A stretch of DNA of 64,000 bases. Origin: Rostratula benghalensis. Its lineage: Eukaryota > Chordata > Aves > Charadriiformes > Rostratulidae. The position numbers and the translations under genes were made by a program. The DNA is taken from NCBI GenBank assembly GCA_013399305.1, contig VXAI01000019.1, positions 6,302,517 to 6,366,516 of the forward strand. The letters are read 5' to 3'. Positions 50,334 through 61,662 of the stretch are shown here, one piece after another (the first letter of the stretch is position 1; each line of letters opens with the position of its first letter). The notes beneath the pieces were generated by a model. That model did not search any database. It had not been told where the DNA came from and saw nothing but the letters and a program-made list of their open reading frames with translations.

Positions 50334-50930
50334 AGAATCACAGAATCAAACAATCTTCACACTTGGAAAGGACCTCTGAGATCATCAAGTCCAACCACAC
50401 ACACGCATGAGCATGAGCCTGAAGTGCCACATCTACATGGTTCTTAAATACCTCCAGGGATGGTGACTCCACCACCTCCCTGTTCCAGTGCCTGACCACC
50501 CTCTCACTAAAGTAATCCTTCCTGATATCTAATCTGAACCTCCCCCGATGCAACTTCAGACCATTTCCCCTAGTCTGTCATTTTTTTCCTTGGGAGAAGA
50601 GTCCAAAACCCACCTCTCTACAACCTCCTTTCAGGGAGTTGTAGAGGGCAATGAGATCTCCCTTCAGCCTCCTCCAAACTAACTGTGCCCAGCTCCCTCA
50701 GCCTCTCCTCACAGGACTTGTTCTCCAGATCCCTCACCAGCTTGGTGGCTCTCCTCTGGACACATCCCAGCACCTCAATGTCCTTCAAGGACCCAGAATT
50801 GAGCACTTGAGGTGAGGCCTCACCAGTTCCCAGGACAGAGGCACCATCACTTCCCTACACCTTTTGGCCACGCTAGTCCTGATACAAGCCAGGATGCTGT
50901 TGGCCTTCTTGGCCAGCTGAGCAAGGTGGG
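50334..50930 (-). mobile_element. CR1 LINE fragment, antisense, longest single copy
   Basis: The left end AGAATCACAGAATCAAACAA is the tail, followed by antisense CR1 to about 50930 (GATACAAGCCAGGATGCTGT and GGCCTTCTTGGCCAGCTGAG). The minus strand shows ORF2 C-terminal pieces: [20 protein letters not shown] and [13 protein letters not shown], then [20 protein letters not shown] and [19 protein letters not shown], in different frames. It is therefore a frameshifted, 5'-truncated pseudogenic copy of about 600 bp. Confidence 0.95.
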
Positions 50931-53900
50931 AAGTGAAGCATTTAAATTTGGGTGGACTCGGTTCCTCTGATCACTCTTGGATTTTGGGGGTCTGTTCTTT
51001 ATTCCATTGGCTCAGCAAGGAGTTAAAGGAGATGGTAAATTGTTCTGCTGCTGTGTATACTGTGTACATATCCTAAGCCAGGAGCATCTGACCCTGCTTC
51101 CGACATCCCAATGAAGCGTTACCCATGACAGATGGAAGGTATTTCACCCATGATGGCCTGAGTTATGCACACTTACACTGATGCTTTCATCAACTGCAAT
51201 AAAAATATTTTAGGAAAATTATCCTCCTGAGCAAAGAGATGAGAACCGGATCGGTTTTTACTCTCAACTTTCAACCAGACTCACCCTTCTGAAGCATGAA
51301 AAATGCTCTTGCATCTTTTTATCTTATGCTTTAATATAACAGTGCAAAGAGAAAGATGGAAAAAGTACACATTTTATACTAAAATCTGAGATGACATTTC
51401 CTCTGTGTCTGGTTTCTAGGTGGGAAAAACAATTTAATTTGGAGAAACCAATGAGTGGAGAAACAATCTCATCTCTGTATTTTTCCTTAACTTTCCTTAA
51501 CTTTCCTTTACTTAACAACAGCAGGTGTCTGTGCCAGACAGACACTTGCTTTAAAACAGGAATAATTCTTCAGGATCAAGGGAGATGGCTGAGCTTAAAA
51601 TCCAACCAAACAAAACCAAAAAAAAAAAAAAAAAAAATAAAAATTACAGGAGTTTATTTCTTTCCCGCTTCAAACATTATCATGAGTCACTTCATCCCTC
51701 TTGTGCTCAGCTCTAAATATGAGAATAATATTTTGCTGCTTCACAGAGAGTTTTAGTAGCTGAATTAATGTGTCACCGAACTGGAGTAGCCTGTCATTGT
51801 CTAACTCCCCTCTACCTCTTCAGAGCAAAAAAGGCAGAAATAGCAGCTACTGGACCAGCAACAACGTTTTCAGCACATGTAATAGATAGCACAAAAGCAA
51901 TTAAACAAGACCAGAAGTAATTTTTCAGCAGGAAGTGCTAGTTTGATGTACCTTAGAGGAAACACAGGGAGAGTTGCAGGGGAAGGGCAGGGAGCTGGCG
52001 AATCGATTTAGACTCTGACAACACAATGACATAACCGAAGGGATGACTCCTAGACAGCAATGTGCCATCCTCCTCATCATCCAAAATTTCACTTGTCTCC
52101 TTAAGTACATTTAAATTATCACTTTATTTACAATTTGGTTTTAGCCAAGCCAAATTTGGTATTGAAATGAAAACCCTGACCCAGGATATTCCTCATCTAC
52201 ATATATAAATTCTTATTCAAAAATACAATCTCAAATAGATTTTTATTCATATTAGCCAATGAGGGGAAAAAAATCATTTAATATGACAATATCTGAAAGC
52301 TAACCACATATTTTATAGGCTTATTAAAAGTAACACGTGCAGCAAGGCAAATATTTGCTCTACAGAACTATTCAGCATAGTTCTCCGGAGGTAGACACTG
52401 GCTAACAGTGAGGAAGAAAGAAGTGTGAGTGTTTCAAAAATAAGTTTAGCTCACTTTTCGATCCGAAAAACCAGAAGAGGAAAGCAAACCCAAAGACTTC
52501 CTTCTCTTTTCAAAAGGTAGTGCTTACACTATTAATAAAAAAAAAAGAAAACTAAGAAATAAAAACAGAAGTAGATCTATTAAGAGCACAGGCCTCTTTT
52601 TAGTCCTCATGGGACCAGAGAAGAGAGGAAGAAGGAAGGCTGCCACTACATAAAAGTAAATATCAGATAAGAAAATCTTAGTCAGTATATTTTTTCCTTC
52701 AGTCAAGCTTTTTTTTTTTTTTTAATACATACAGTCCTGTCTCTTTCTAGGAGACATATGTTATTGGAAAGATTAGTTTTGCAGTACCTATTGCTTCTGC
52801 CAGCCTGCATCAAAGTAAATTTAGAGATGTGCTGACAGTCTAATACCTGCTATCAGGTTCCACCTGCAGATAAGAGGTGAAAAAACATCTGTTGAAGGCC
52901 ACCCTTAAAAAAAAATATCCCGGCTGGTTGGATTCCACCAAGTCTGTAAAAACTCAGCCTGTTGAGCAGTTTCTTCATGATAGTCAAATGCTTCCATGAG
53001 GGTTATTAAATAATGTTAACAACAAATATTCCACCTTCTGGTTTTATCATACATGGTGATAATTTCTGAGATTATCCCCCATAAGTTTGAAAATGAATGA
53101 ACTTGAAATGCAATGGAAAATACAAGGAACTGAGTCGTTGTCCGAAAGTAATGAAGTAACATTTGCATAAACCTGATTTGGAATATATTCTCATGCTTAG
53201 AGGTGTCTGGATGGAAACAGCAAACACCAGCTAGACAGGAAAAACAGCAGAGGATGAGCATGCAAACCCCCCACCAGCTCAGATGTGTTCAGTTCCATCT
53301 TTTTCTTACAAAAAGCAAAGTAAAAAAAAGCTTTCCCCCCCTTTCTTTTCAGTTTCAAATCAAAGTAAGGTTGCAAAAAAGGAAGGTAAAGCTCCTTTGA
53401 TTAGTTATTGTAGAAATTTACCTTACCAGTCCCTTTCAGGCCAGTTTAGTTCAGTCACTGAGGACTGTGAATAAACTTTATTGTTGTGCAACACAATCTC
53501 CTTTTAGTGTTTGGGTCTTAATTACTTTTAATTAGAAGGGATGCTTCTCACTTGCAGGACATTATGATACTTTCTGATCATAAACTTTTACTTCATTTTC
53601 TTTTTCCTCAATTTTCATTATTCTCCAGTTCCTGCACAAATATCTCATTTTCCCATTTCTTACTGTCAGAATGATGCACAGCCTCAAAAAATAGAAACTT
53701 GAGTTTTTCAAAATTGTATTATTTTCATCATGACATTATAATATCTTTTTTTTTCCTTTTTTTTTAAACCAGATTGACCTAAATCAATGTAGTTCTTAAA
53801 CCAAACCAGCATGGATTGACTTCCATGAGCTGTAGTTCCAATTCCTGTTCTACCCAGAAGAGGGAGTTGGATGATGCAATCTTGTGCCGCGGTATCTTTT

Positions 53901-54210
53901 CCCCCCTTGGTTCATGTGCTGTGTGTCACGGAAAGCACACGACTGAAATATTAAATATTCAAATGAAGAAAAGCCTCATGTTTCACTTTGACAACACCAT
54001 TGAATATCTTTTGGTGTTCTTTCTTGGTGCTTTTGTGTTCATAAAGGTTCTGCTCCTGTTGAGGAGACAAATTGGTTGTGGTAGCACCTTCTGCAGGGCC
54101 AGTTTGGGCTCCCACCACTAGGGATGTTCCTGCCTGTCCCAGCTCAGGTGATGTGGAAAACCCTGGACCCACTGTTTCTAACTGGAATGTCTCAGCCATG
54201 CTTAGAAAAG

Positions 54211-54253
54211 TGGAAAAATCAGCTTCTAAGACTGGAAAATCAGCTTCTAAGAC
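54211..54253. repeat. 21/22-bp tandem duplication
   Basis: TGGAAAAATCAGCTTCTAAG-AC is immediately followed by a second copy with one A fewer. It produces the repeated peptide KSASKT in the frame that carries the 2A-like motif just upstream. Confidence 0.88.
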
Positions 54254-54298
54254 ATGAGGAATTAGTGTCACTAAAGAAAGAGCTGGTATCTATAAAGT

Positions 54299-54365
54299 TA
54301 TTATGTTTATAAATATTATGTTTACATACATTATGATTATATACATTATGATTATACATAGTATG
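54299..54365. repeat. AT-rich ATTATGATTATA(C) repeat
   Basis: Imperfect units of 14-18 bases carrying ATTATG recur about five times (ATTATGTTTATAA, ATTATGTTTACATAC, ATTATGATTATATAC, ATTATGATTATACAT, AGTATG). It is a small AT minisatellite. Confidence 0.8.
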
Positions 54366-55089
54366 TTAAGGCTGAAGCTTGGCCCACAGTATTTCTGATA
54401 AGTAAACGAAGCAGTAAAAATAAAACCAGAAGAAATACAGATGTCTTCCCAGATCATAAACAGAGCATTCATATTCATTCCTCTTCATTTTCCAGGGGGT
54501 GAATTTGATCTTTCACAAGCAAATAATAGCTCTCAGTTTTTTCTCTCAGAACTTATTTCTGCCTGATGCAGAGGTTACTTATCTATAGACAACGCTTACT
54601 AGAAAAGACCGCGCTAACATAACACTTAGGAGTGTTTTTTTAATGTATAATTTTGTTTTCCCCTCATACATATGCATGTTCTTGCCCTCAGAATTTGTTT
54701 TATGATCAGTGTAAAATTGCCACCAGTGTCTTACATGAAGGGTGAAGGGTCTCAGAGTTATGATTTAAAGAAAAAAGATGAACTAGAAAGCGCCAAGATA
54801 AGAAGCAATATTTTTCAGTTTCCATCAGGAATGTCAAATAGTATCTGGAAAACATAGGATAACATCTAAGAAGCAAATACTGCAAGAATGCCACTTTTAA
54901 TAGGGAAGACTATCATATTTTATGAGATTTGAAGTGAAAAGCCACTCAGCACCTTTACTTTAAAATTCAGGAAAGCAACCTGAAAGTAATATCCAGAAAT
55001 TCAGGTTCTGCAACTCAGGATGAAGGGGAATCCTGCCCAGATAAAAGGAAACAAACCCCATAAGGGTCCTTCAGCAGGGAATGAACAGG

Positions 55090-55249
55090 GCGCCTGAGAG
55101 ACTCTGCCACCTCCACCCTTGGAGATGCTCAAACTCTACTGGGATAGACCTTGAGCTACTTGACCAAACATTGAGGTTGGTCCTGCTCTTGAATTGTGTC
55201 TCAGACAAAGTCCCCTTCCAGCCTGGGACTTTCTGTAATTCTAATGTGA
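55090..55249 (+). mobile_element. Old CR1 3' fragment, sense
   Basis: CTCTGCCACCTCCACCCTTG, then GGAGATGCTCAAACTCTACT, then TTGAGGTTGGTCCTGCTCTT and TCCCCTTCCAGCCTGGGACT, follows the order of a CR1 3' region. The tail TTTCTGTAATTCTAATGTGA is a decayed form of the octamer repeat. It is more diverged than the other copies, hence older. Confidence 0.78.
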
Positions 55250-57490
55250 AGGAAGAAGAGGGTTTCAGTGGCAGGATGTGATTATTAATGTAAATAATCA
55301 GGTGAGCTGTGTAAAGCACTCACCCACCACTGAAGTGGAACCTGGTAGGGGGTACCAGAGGTCACATTGACAAGTATCCCCTTGAATCCTGTATTTTTCA
55401 CTTCCCTAGGAAAATTCAAATCATTTTTACAGATGAGTAATCTTAAAAGGCTTCCCCAAGGTCAGTACGTCCACGAGAACCTGAGAGGAAACTTGAATCT
55501 TGCCACCCTCCCTTTCATGAGCTACAGGAATTATGGATCAAACAGAAGATGTGCTGTATATTTTCAACACGCTGCAAAAATAACTGATCTATTTATGGTA
55601 TTTACACTGATTCAGCACCACCCAGGGAGGTGACTCAAAGCAATTTCAGCAGTTCAAAAAAAAAAAAAAGCCTTGGAAATTCTGTTATGAGTTTTTCTGT
55701 GCATTAGGAGAGCTGTAAAGACAGAAAGTCTAGTCTTTTACTGACAATTAATTTTCTCACTGGATATGGTCTTCAATACACAATTAATGACATTTCTCTA
55801 TCTGATATTATGATTTTATATTGGTTGTCTTTCAGTGCTTACTCCTGTTGGACACAGAACACTTGTTAAAACATCTAGGTTTACAATGGAGACCGGATTG
55901 CTTTATTTCCAAATTATTTATAGATACATAGATGTAATGCAAGCTTCCATACCCTGCTCTACTAATGTGCTGTAAGCTGTGTTTTAGACACTCAGGCTAT
56001 AATATTTTATTAACACTTAATACTCTATCTCAATTTAATAAAGTACAAAATTACCTCACACACATACACTAGATGGGGGCACTTGTTGGCCACCAAAGCA
56101 CTTGACAGAAATAAGAGGAGAATTGTGGAGCCAAAATTTTGCTCAGATTGCAATTAATAAATTCAGTGCACACCTTGATATACTAAGAGAAAATACCATT
56201 ATGCATAAAGATGCTTTATTTTGTAGGTAGGATACTATTAATTCTGAAGTGCAGGCAAGATTAGAAGAATCATCATTTTTAAAAAGGAATTCTACAATTC
56301 ATATTTATTTTAGAGATGTTTTCCCATTTTCCCTAAAATAATGGGAAACTCATTCTTAACGTTTGTAGGAGATTGAAATGAGGTTTGCTAAGGGGGACTA
56401 CACCAACTGTGATCATTAGACATGAAAGCTTTCTTTGTGGCTAGCAATGTCTAGCAATGAATAAATTAAAAATGATTGCAAATGTGCTATCGTAATTATT
56501 ATCACTATTACACAACAGCAGTGTGGAGTGCTGGAACGGCCAAAAATATACATATAAATAAGGAAAACACTTGGCATCTTCTTTGGTTTTGGGCTTTTTT
56601 TTTTATCTGGGGGCAGGAGTTTATATACTTTTTTTTTTTTTTTTTGGATGTATAACGTAATCATAGTTCTATTGATTTTTTAAAACCCGCAGCCACACTG
56701 CAGATCATCCCAAATCTATTCTGGATGAAAATTCTAGGAATATTGAGCATATAGAACTTCGAGGAAATATCTACAGAAAGGCATCAACATTAAACCTATA
56801 AAATATATCCCAAAGAAAGTGTAGTTTTGGGATTACAAAACGGCAAACAAACAAGAATCTCTTTATGGATTGTTTTTTTTTTTTTTATTATTCTTTTATA
56901 TTAATTTTAAAATATTTTCCCATAAACTGTTATGTGACCTTTTTTTTTACTATTCATTCTGGAGTCAAAGTTAAAAATGAAGCATGCACGAGTATCTAAT
57001 TAGAACATGCAGTTGCAATGGTTATCCCTGAAACTTTTAGGTACAGATAATCAGAAATGCAGGTGGTTTGACAGAACAAGAGATGTTCATTATCATACAC
57101 TATTTCAGTGTTTTATTCCAATTTTTTGTGAGTTTAAGTTAAAAAAAAAAGAGGCTATGAGTCTTATCTACCTATGTCAATTAGGCTCAAGATTTTTATA
57201 ATACATTTTTCTGTGCAAATTGCACTTGGACTAAGAGATGGAATTCATTTCTGTTGTAAGTAACGATTCCCAAAAATCTGTGAAACCTTTGTTATAGGCT
57301 TACAGACTTTGGATTTACTTTTGTGTATCACCTGAAAACCTTTTGTTCCTCATGTTTATGGCTGTCCCTCCTCTCCACTGTGTTCTAGAGTGTACAATCT
57401 GTGTGAGTGTGGGTATACAAAATGCAAGTACTTGGCAGTATTGGTACCTACACATTTCTTATAGTCAAGTAAATGACAGATAAAGTTTTA
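55250..57490. other. Unique AT-rich DNA
   Basis: No gene or interspersed repeat was recognised. Homopolymer runs (A13 near 55656, T-runs near 56630-56645 and 56873-56887) are present. Open frames are at most 88 codons and carry no domain. Confidence 0.5.
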
Positions 57491-57865
57491 AAACTCGAGA
57501 AAAGGAGGATGAGGGGAGACCTTCTTGATCTCTACAACTCCCTGAAAGGAGGGTGTAGTCAGGGAGGGTTGGTGTCTTCTCCCAAGGAACAGGAGATGGG
57601 ACAAGAAGAAATGGCCTCCAGTTGCACCAGGGGAGGTTCAGACTGGATATCAGGAAAAATGTTAACACTGAAAGGGTTCTGAAGCCTTGGAATGGGCTGT
57701 CCAAGGAAGTGGTTGAGGCACCATCCCTGGAGGCATTTAAAAAACAGGTTGACACAGTGCTTAGAGACATGGTTTAGTGATGTTTTTTATCAGAATTAGG
57801 TTGATGGTTGGACTAGATGATCCTAAAGGTCCCTTCCAACCTAGAGAATTCTATGATTCTATGAT
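57491..57865 (+). mobile_element. CR1 LINE fragment with intact 3' end, sense
   Basis: Sense CR1 sequence encodes an ORF2 C-terminal remnant ([20 protein letters not shown], then SPKEQEMGQEEMASSC). It then runs through GGTTGATGGTTGGACTAGAT, AAGGTCCCTTCCAACCTAGA and two tail octamers ATTCTATGATTCTATGA. The frame is broken after RKMLTL-like sequence. The shared SPKEQxMGQEEMASSC string links it to the CR1 at 3987-4260. It is 5'-truncated to about 375 bp. Confidence 0.96.
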
Positions 57866-60800
57866 CTTCCATCTGTAACATAAATTACTCCTTTGAAACT
57901 GAATATAAGATGGGAAAATACATACGAATGTGAGAGCCAAGAAAAGAAAACCACTAAATGCACATTTCACCTTCTTCTTATCACAAAAGTAACGGTTTTA
58001 AAAAAGAATACTGTTTAATCCTCTGCCTTGTAAGAATATAGAGAGTCATCAATCAATATGGATGGGAGTGTAGTAGTACATTATAAGTAGTATATTATAG
58101 TCTTCCATTCCTTACAGTGGCCAATAGATGAACACAATGCACCTTGGCTGCGAGATGAATAAGCTGTTTGCTCAAATGTTCTCTTTAGCAGAACTAGTGC
58201 AATTTCACTGAAATGGGTGGCATTGCTATGATTTACACAAGTGCAAAAAGCTAGCCATTTTCTCCTTCTTTTATACTCACAGTGCAGGAAAAAAATGTAT
58301 TTTATATTCAGTTTCTCTCAAGAGCTAGCAAGTGCTTTCAAAAATAAAAAGAATAAAATATGATTTTATGAAAATCTTAAGGCTGTTCTGAAATGGTATA
58401 AAATTGGTGGCCACTTGCATTTCATTTTCCTGTTCACCTAATGAAAACAGAGTTGGTAAAAGTTGAAATACCTCAGCTGCCCTACTACTCTAATTACACA
58501 ACTTACTGAGGGGAAAAATGTAAATGTATGCTTTAAAACTAAAATCTCCGTGGCTCCATTAAAAGAAGACCTGGTAATATCATCTCAAATGCTCCTCAAA
58601 TACTCAAAGATACGTGCTTAATTTTTCTCTTTTTTTTTATTAGAAATTTCCTCCCCATTTGCTATTGAAGCTGTGCCCAGACCATTTTTGGTTTTACTTT
58701 AAGCTACTGCAGTCCAGGAGGCTGTTTAATGTGATCAGCATAACGGGTTTAATTCAGTTAATGCAGCACACAGAAACCTGTAAAATGTAAAGATGCAAAT
58801 ACTTACACTTCTTTTTTTTTTTTCCCCACTTAATTCCTTTTCCTAAGCTGTTCAAAATTCAGGATCAAATCTGCATAAGTTAGAAAAAGCTTGAGCCCTT
58901 CTCACCTTAGCACAATCATCAGCCTTCAAAACTTTTGACCTAGCTCTGAGTTACAGACGAAGGAGATGGGCATGTACAATTACAGTCTGGCTTTTGGGAA
59001 TATTATGGTCCTGCTAGAGCTTCAGTCACTCAGAAAATGTTAAGTAATGCCATATAATAACATTTAAATAATAAAAAAATAATAATTATAATNNNNNNNN
59101 NNNNNNNNNNNNNNNNNNNNNNNNNNNNNNNNNNNNNNNNNNNNNNNNNNNNNNNNNNNNNNNNNNNNNNNNNNNNNNNNNNNNNNNNNNNNNNNNNNNN
59201 NNNNNNNNNNNATTATATCTTTTTTATTTGCTAAATTTGCAGTGAAAGCACAATTATATGTACCCTGAAAGACACTCTCCATCCATCACCGAGAATAATC
59301 GGGGATGGGGGTGGGGAGAACAGACCAGAAATATTATTGAGAATTTTACCATTGCTTAAATTGGGTGCCAACGTTGTGTCAACAAGAAGGGATTTATTCT
59401 GCTGGACCTTTCCTTTCAGCTCTGCACTTCCTGTTAATTAGATCAATACCTGTGTCTATTAGGAGCCGGCTTAATATTCTTAATGACGGTTCATTTGAGG
59501 TTCATTCTGGTTACAGGGTAGTTCTTTTCTCATCTTTTAGAGACCACTTTTCAGGCTTAAAATTCAGGTGTGGGTTGTAAGGGATCTTCGTTTAAGGGTT
59601 GTGTTTGCAATCAGGGGAGGTGGCATCACTAAGCACTGAACACAATAAATTAAAAACAATAACGTTCAAAGAGATTTTTTTTCCCCTTTTATCACTTTAA
59701 GATGCACAGGCACTTCCATTTTTCACCAACATAAGCATAATTTCCTGAGCTTGCATGGAAATAAATCTATCATTATGGCAAATCATTCTCTCTTAAAACT
59801 TTTCCCTTTCTTTGGAAAACCATTTTGTGTTAAATACGTGGAAATGGAAGAAGTATCTTACAACTGGAATGCAGGACTAGCAACATGAAGAAATCAACAT
59901 GTTAAAACACCTACCTACCAACAAAAAGGACTACAGACATCATGTCTTCCTGCAAAGTCAGCAAAACTTGTAGCTGCCAAAACCCTGCAGCAATCAATTT
60001 TGGGGTTTAAAAGTTAATTACGGCCTTCATTCTGACACACACAATTGAAATGTGGCTATTCTGTATTTAGCAGGAAAAAAACCCAACAGTACACTTTGTA
60101 GTCAGACTATTGTTCCAGTGAAATACAGTATCAGCCCCTAGGCCATAAACACAGAGCTGGCATTGTTTATCACAGATTAAAGCAGATCACTATCACAACT
60201 GCATCCCAAAAGGCTAGCCAAACCGAAATTTGGGTCTGTCGGGTTTGTTTTCCTGACTGGCATTATAAACTGCTGCAAAGTCCTCTGAAGCTGAACAGAA
60301 TCCATCAAACCACTCCCGTGAAGAGATCAGTTAAACTCAGCTTAAGGGCTGGTCTTCGGATGACTGATGCTGATTCTCTGAAGTTATCTTTGGTAAATAT
60401 TCTAAAGCGAGCAGATTCCGAGGACTACTCAATGAAGAGAAAAAGCCTGCAGTTTCACAATTCTAGTTGCCTCAACCAGGAAAAAAACTAATAATGAATT
60501 GGAAGAAAAAGATGCAGTAAAGAGTGCAAAATGTCAAAATATATTTTGGAGGAAGCAAGCATTCACATCACCTAACATGGAGTATTTATACTGCTTCTTT
60601 TAGCTTCTTGTTTAGCAGGGGAGAAGGCTTGAGAATGATGACTTTTGCATTCCATTGCATTTGCATTTTGTGTGCACTTTTGCATTCCCCAGGACCCTCC
60701 ACACATCCCTGTGGTGTAGTTCTGGTTATATTTTCATTCTGCATTTTCCTTTTTTTAACAGGCATTAGTTAAACCAGTCATAGCCCTTAGAACTAGCGAA

Positions 60801-61230
60801 TTCCTGTCTGTTCAGAGGGGTGGCTCTGTGATTTCATATAATTTTCAAGATTTTTGGACATTAAACATGGGATGTGGAAGACCCTAATTTGAATTCATCT
60901 AATCTTAGCATCTAACTTTGTGTCTAACTTAGTGTCTAACTCAGCTTTGATCCCTCAAGGCACAATACCAAATATCTATTCATTAAAAAACCCAAAATTT
61001 TTACATATATGCGTATCAAGAGAGAGAATATATTTCTGCAGAGAACTTTTTAGGCAAGCACACATACATTTTTACTATTATTTCTTCAATATATCAAAAG
61101 GTTTCACACAGAGCTGAATGTATTCCTAACATGTATCAGCTAACATGAGGAAGACTACCAAAATTTTTCCATTGATATAAAATACTTGAAGACCCAGAAG
61201 CTTAAAAAAACAGTATGTTTGGGATGATTA
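57866..61230. other. Unique AT-rich DNA containing an assembly gap
   Basis: No gene or interspersed repeat was recognised. The gap is listed separately. The segment 58690-58800 has a non-repetitive texture with TTTAATTCAGTTAATGCAG words. A cluster of TTGCAT words lies at 60643-60686, and three TCTAAC words at 12-bp spacing at 60906-60944. Confidence 0.5.
59093..59211. other. Assembly gap (119 N)
   Basis: The run of N sits in an AT-rich context (AATAATTATAAT on the left, ATTATATC on the right), probably an unresolved AT-rich repeat. True length and content are unknown. Confidence 0.99.
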
Positions 61231-61662
61231 AGGGATTAGAGCATGTCCCTGATCAGGTAAGGCTGAGAGAGCTGGGACTTTTTAGCCTGAAGAAAAGAAG
61301 GCTGAGGGGAGACCTTCTTCATGCTCACAAGGATCTGAAGGGTTGAAAGTGGATGGAAGCCGGAGTCTTCTCAGTGGTTCCCAGTGACAGGACAAGGGGC
61401 AACGGGCACAAACTGGAACATGGGAAGTTCCATTCAAATCTGAGGAGAAACTTCTTTGGGGTGAGGGTGTCAGAGCCCTGGCAGAGGCTGCCCAGGGAGG
61501 GTGTGGAGTCCCCTTCCCTGGAGACCTTTAAGCCCCTCCTGGATGCAGCCCTGAGTGATGTGCTCTGGGCAACCCTGTTTGAGCTGGGGAGTGGGACTGG
61601 GTGATCCTTAGAGGTCTCTTCCAACTCTGACAATTCCCTGATTCTGTGATTGATTCCATGAT
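61231..61662 (+). mobile_element. CR1 LINE fragment with decayed tail, sense
   Basis: AGGGATTAGAGCATGTCCCT begins a sense CR1 with ORF2 C-terminal remnants ([18 protein letters not shown], then [20 protein letters not shown] and [10 protein letters not shown]) on shifted frames. It then carries GGGTGATCCTTAGAGGTCTC, TTCCAACTCTGACAATTCCC and a TGATTCTGTGATTGATTCCATGA tail (written here only by its octamer pattern). It is 5'-truncated to about 430 bp. The tail mixes GTGATTCT and ATTCCATG octamers. Confidence 0.95.

Larger units (their letters stand above)
50931..55089. other. Unique AT-rich DNA
   Basis: No named gene or interspersed repeat was recognised. An A20 run lies at 51618-51637, T-runs lie near 52709 and 53748, and a short repeated TTTCCTTAAC word lies at about 51483-51505. 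Between 53800 and 54300 the sequence is less AT-rich and includes a reading frame with a 2A-like motif (see findings). Confidence 0.5.

Noticed and set aside
53816..54121. 101-codon frame with a hydrophobic segment as a small membrane protein
   Set aside because: There is no splice, promoter or homology support. The hydrophobic stretch is of interest only in relation to the 2A-like motif, which is in another frame.
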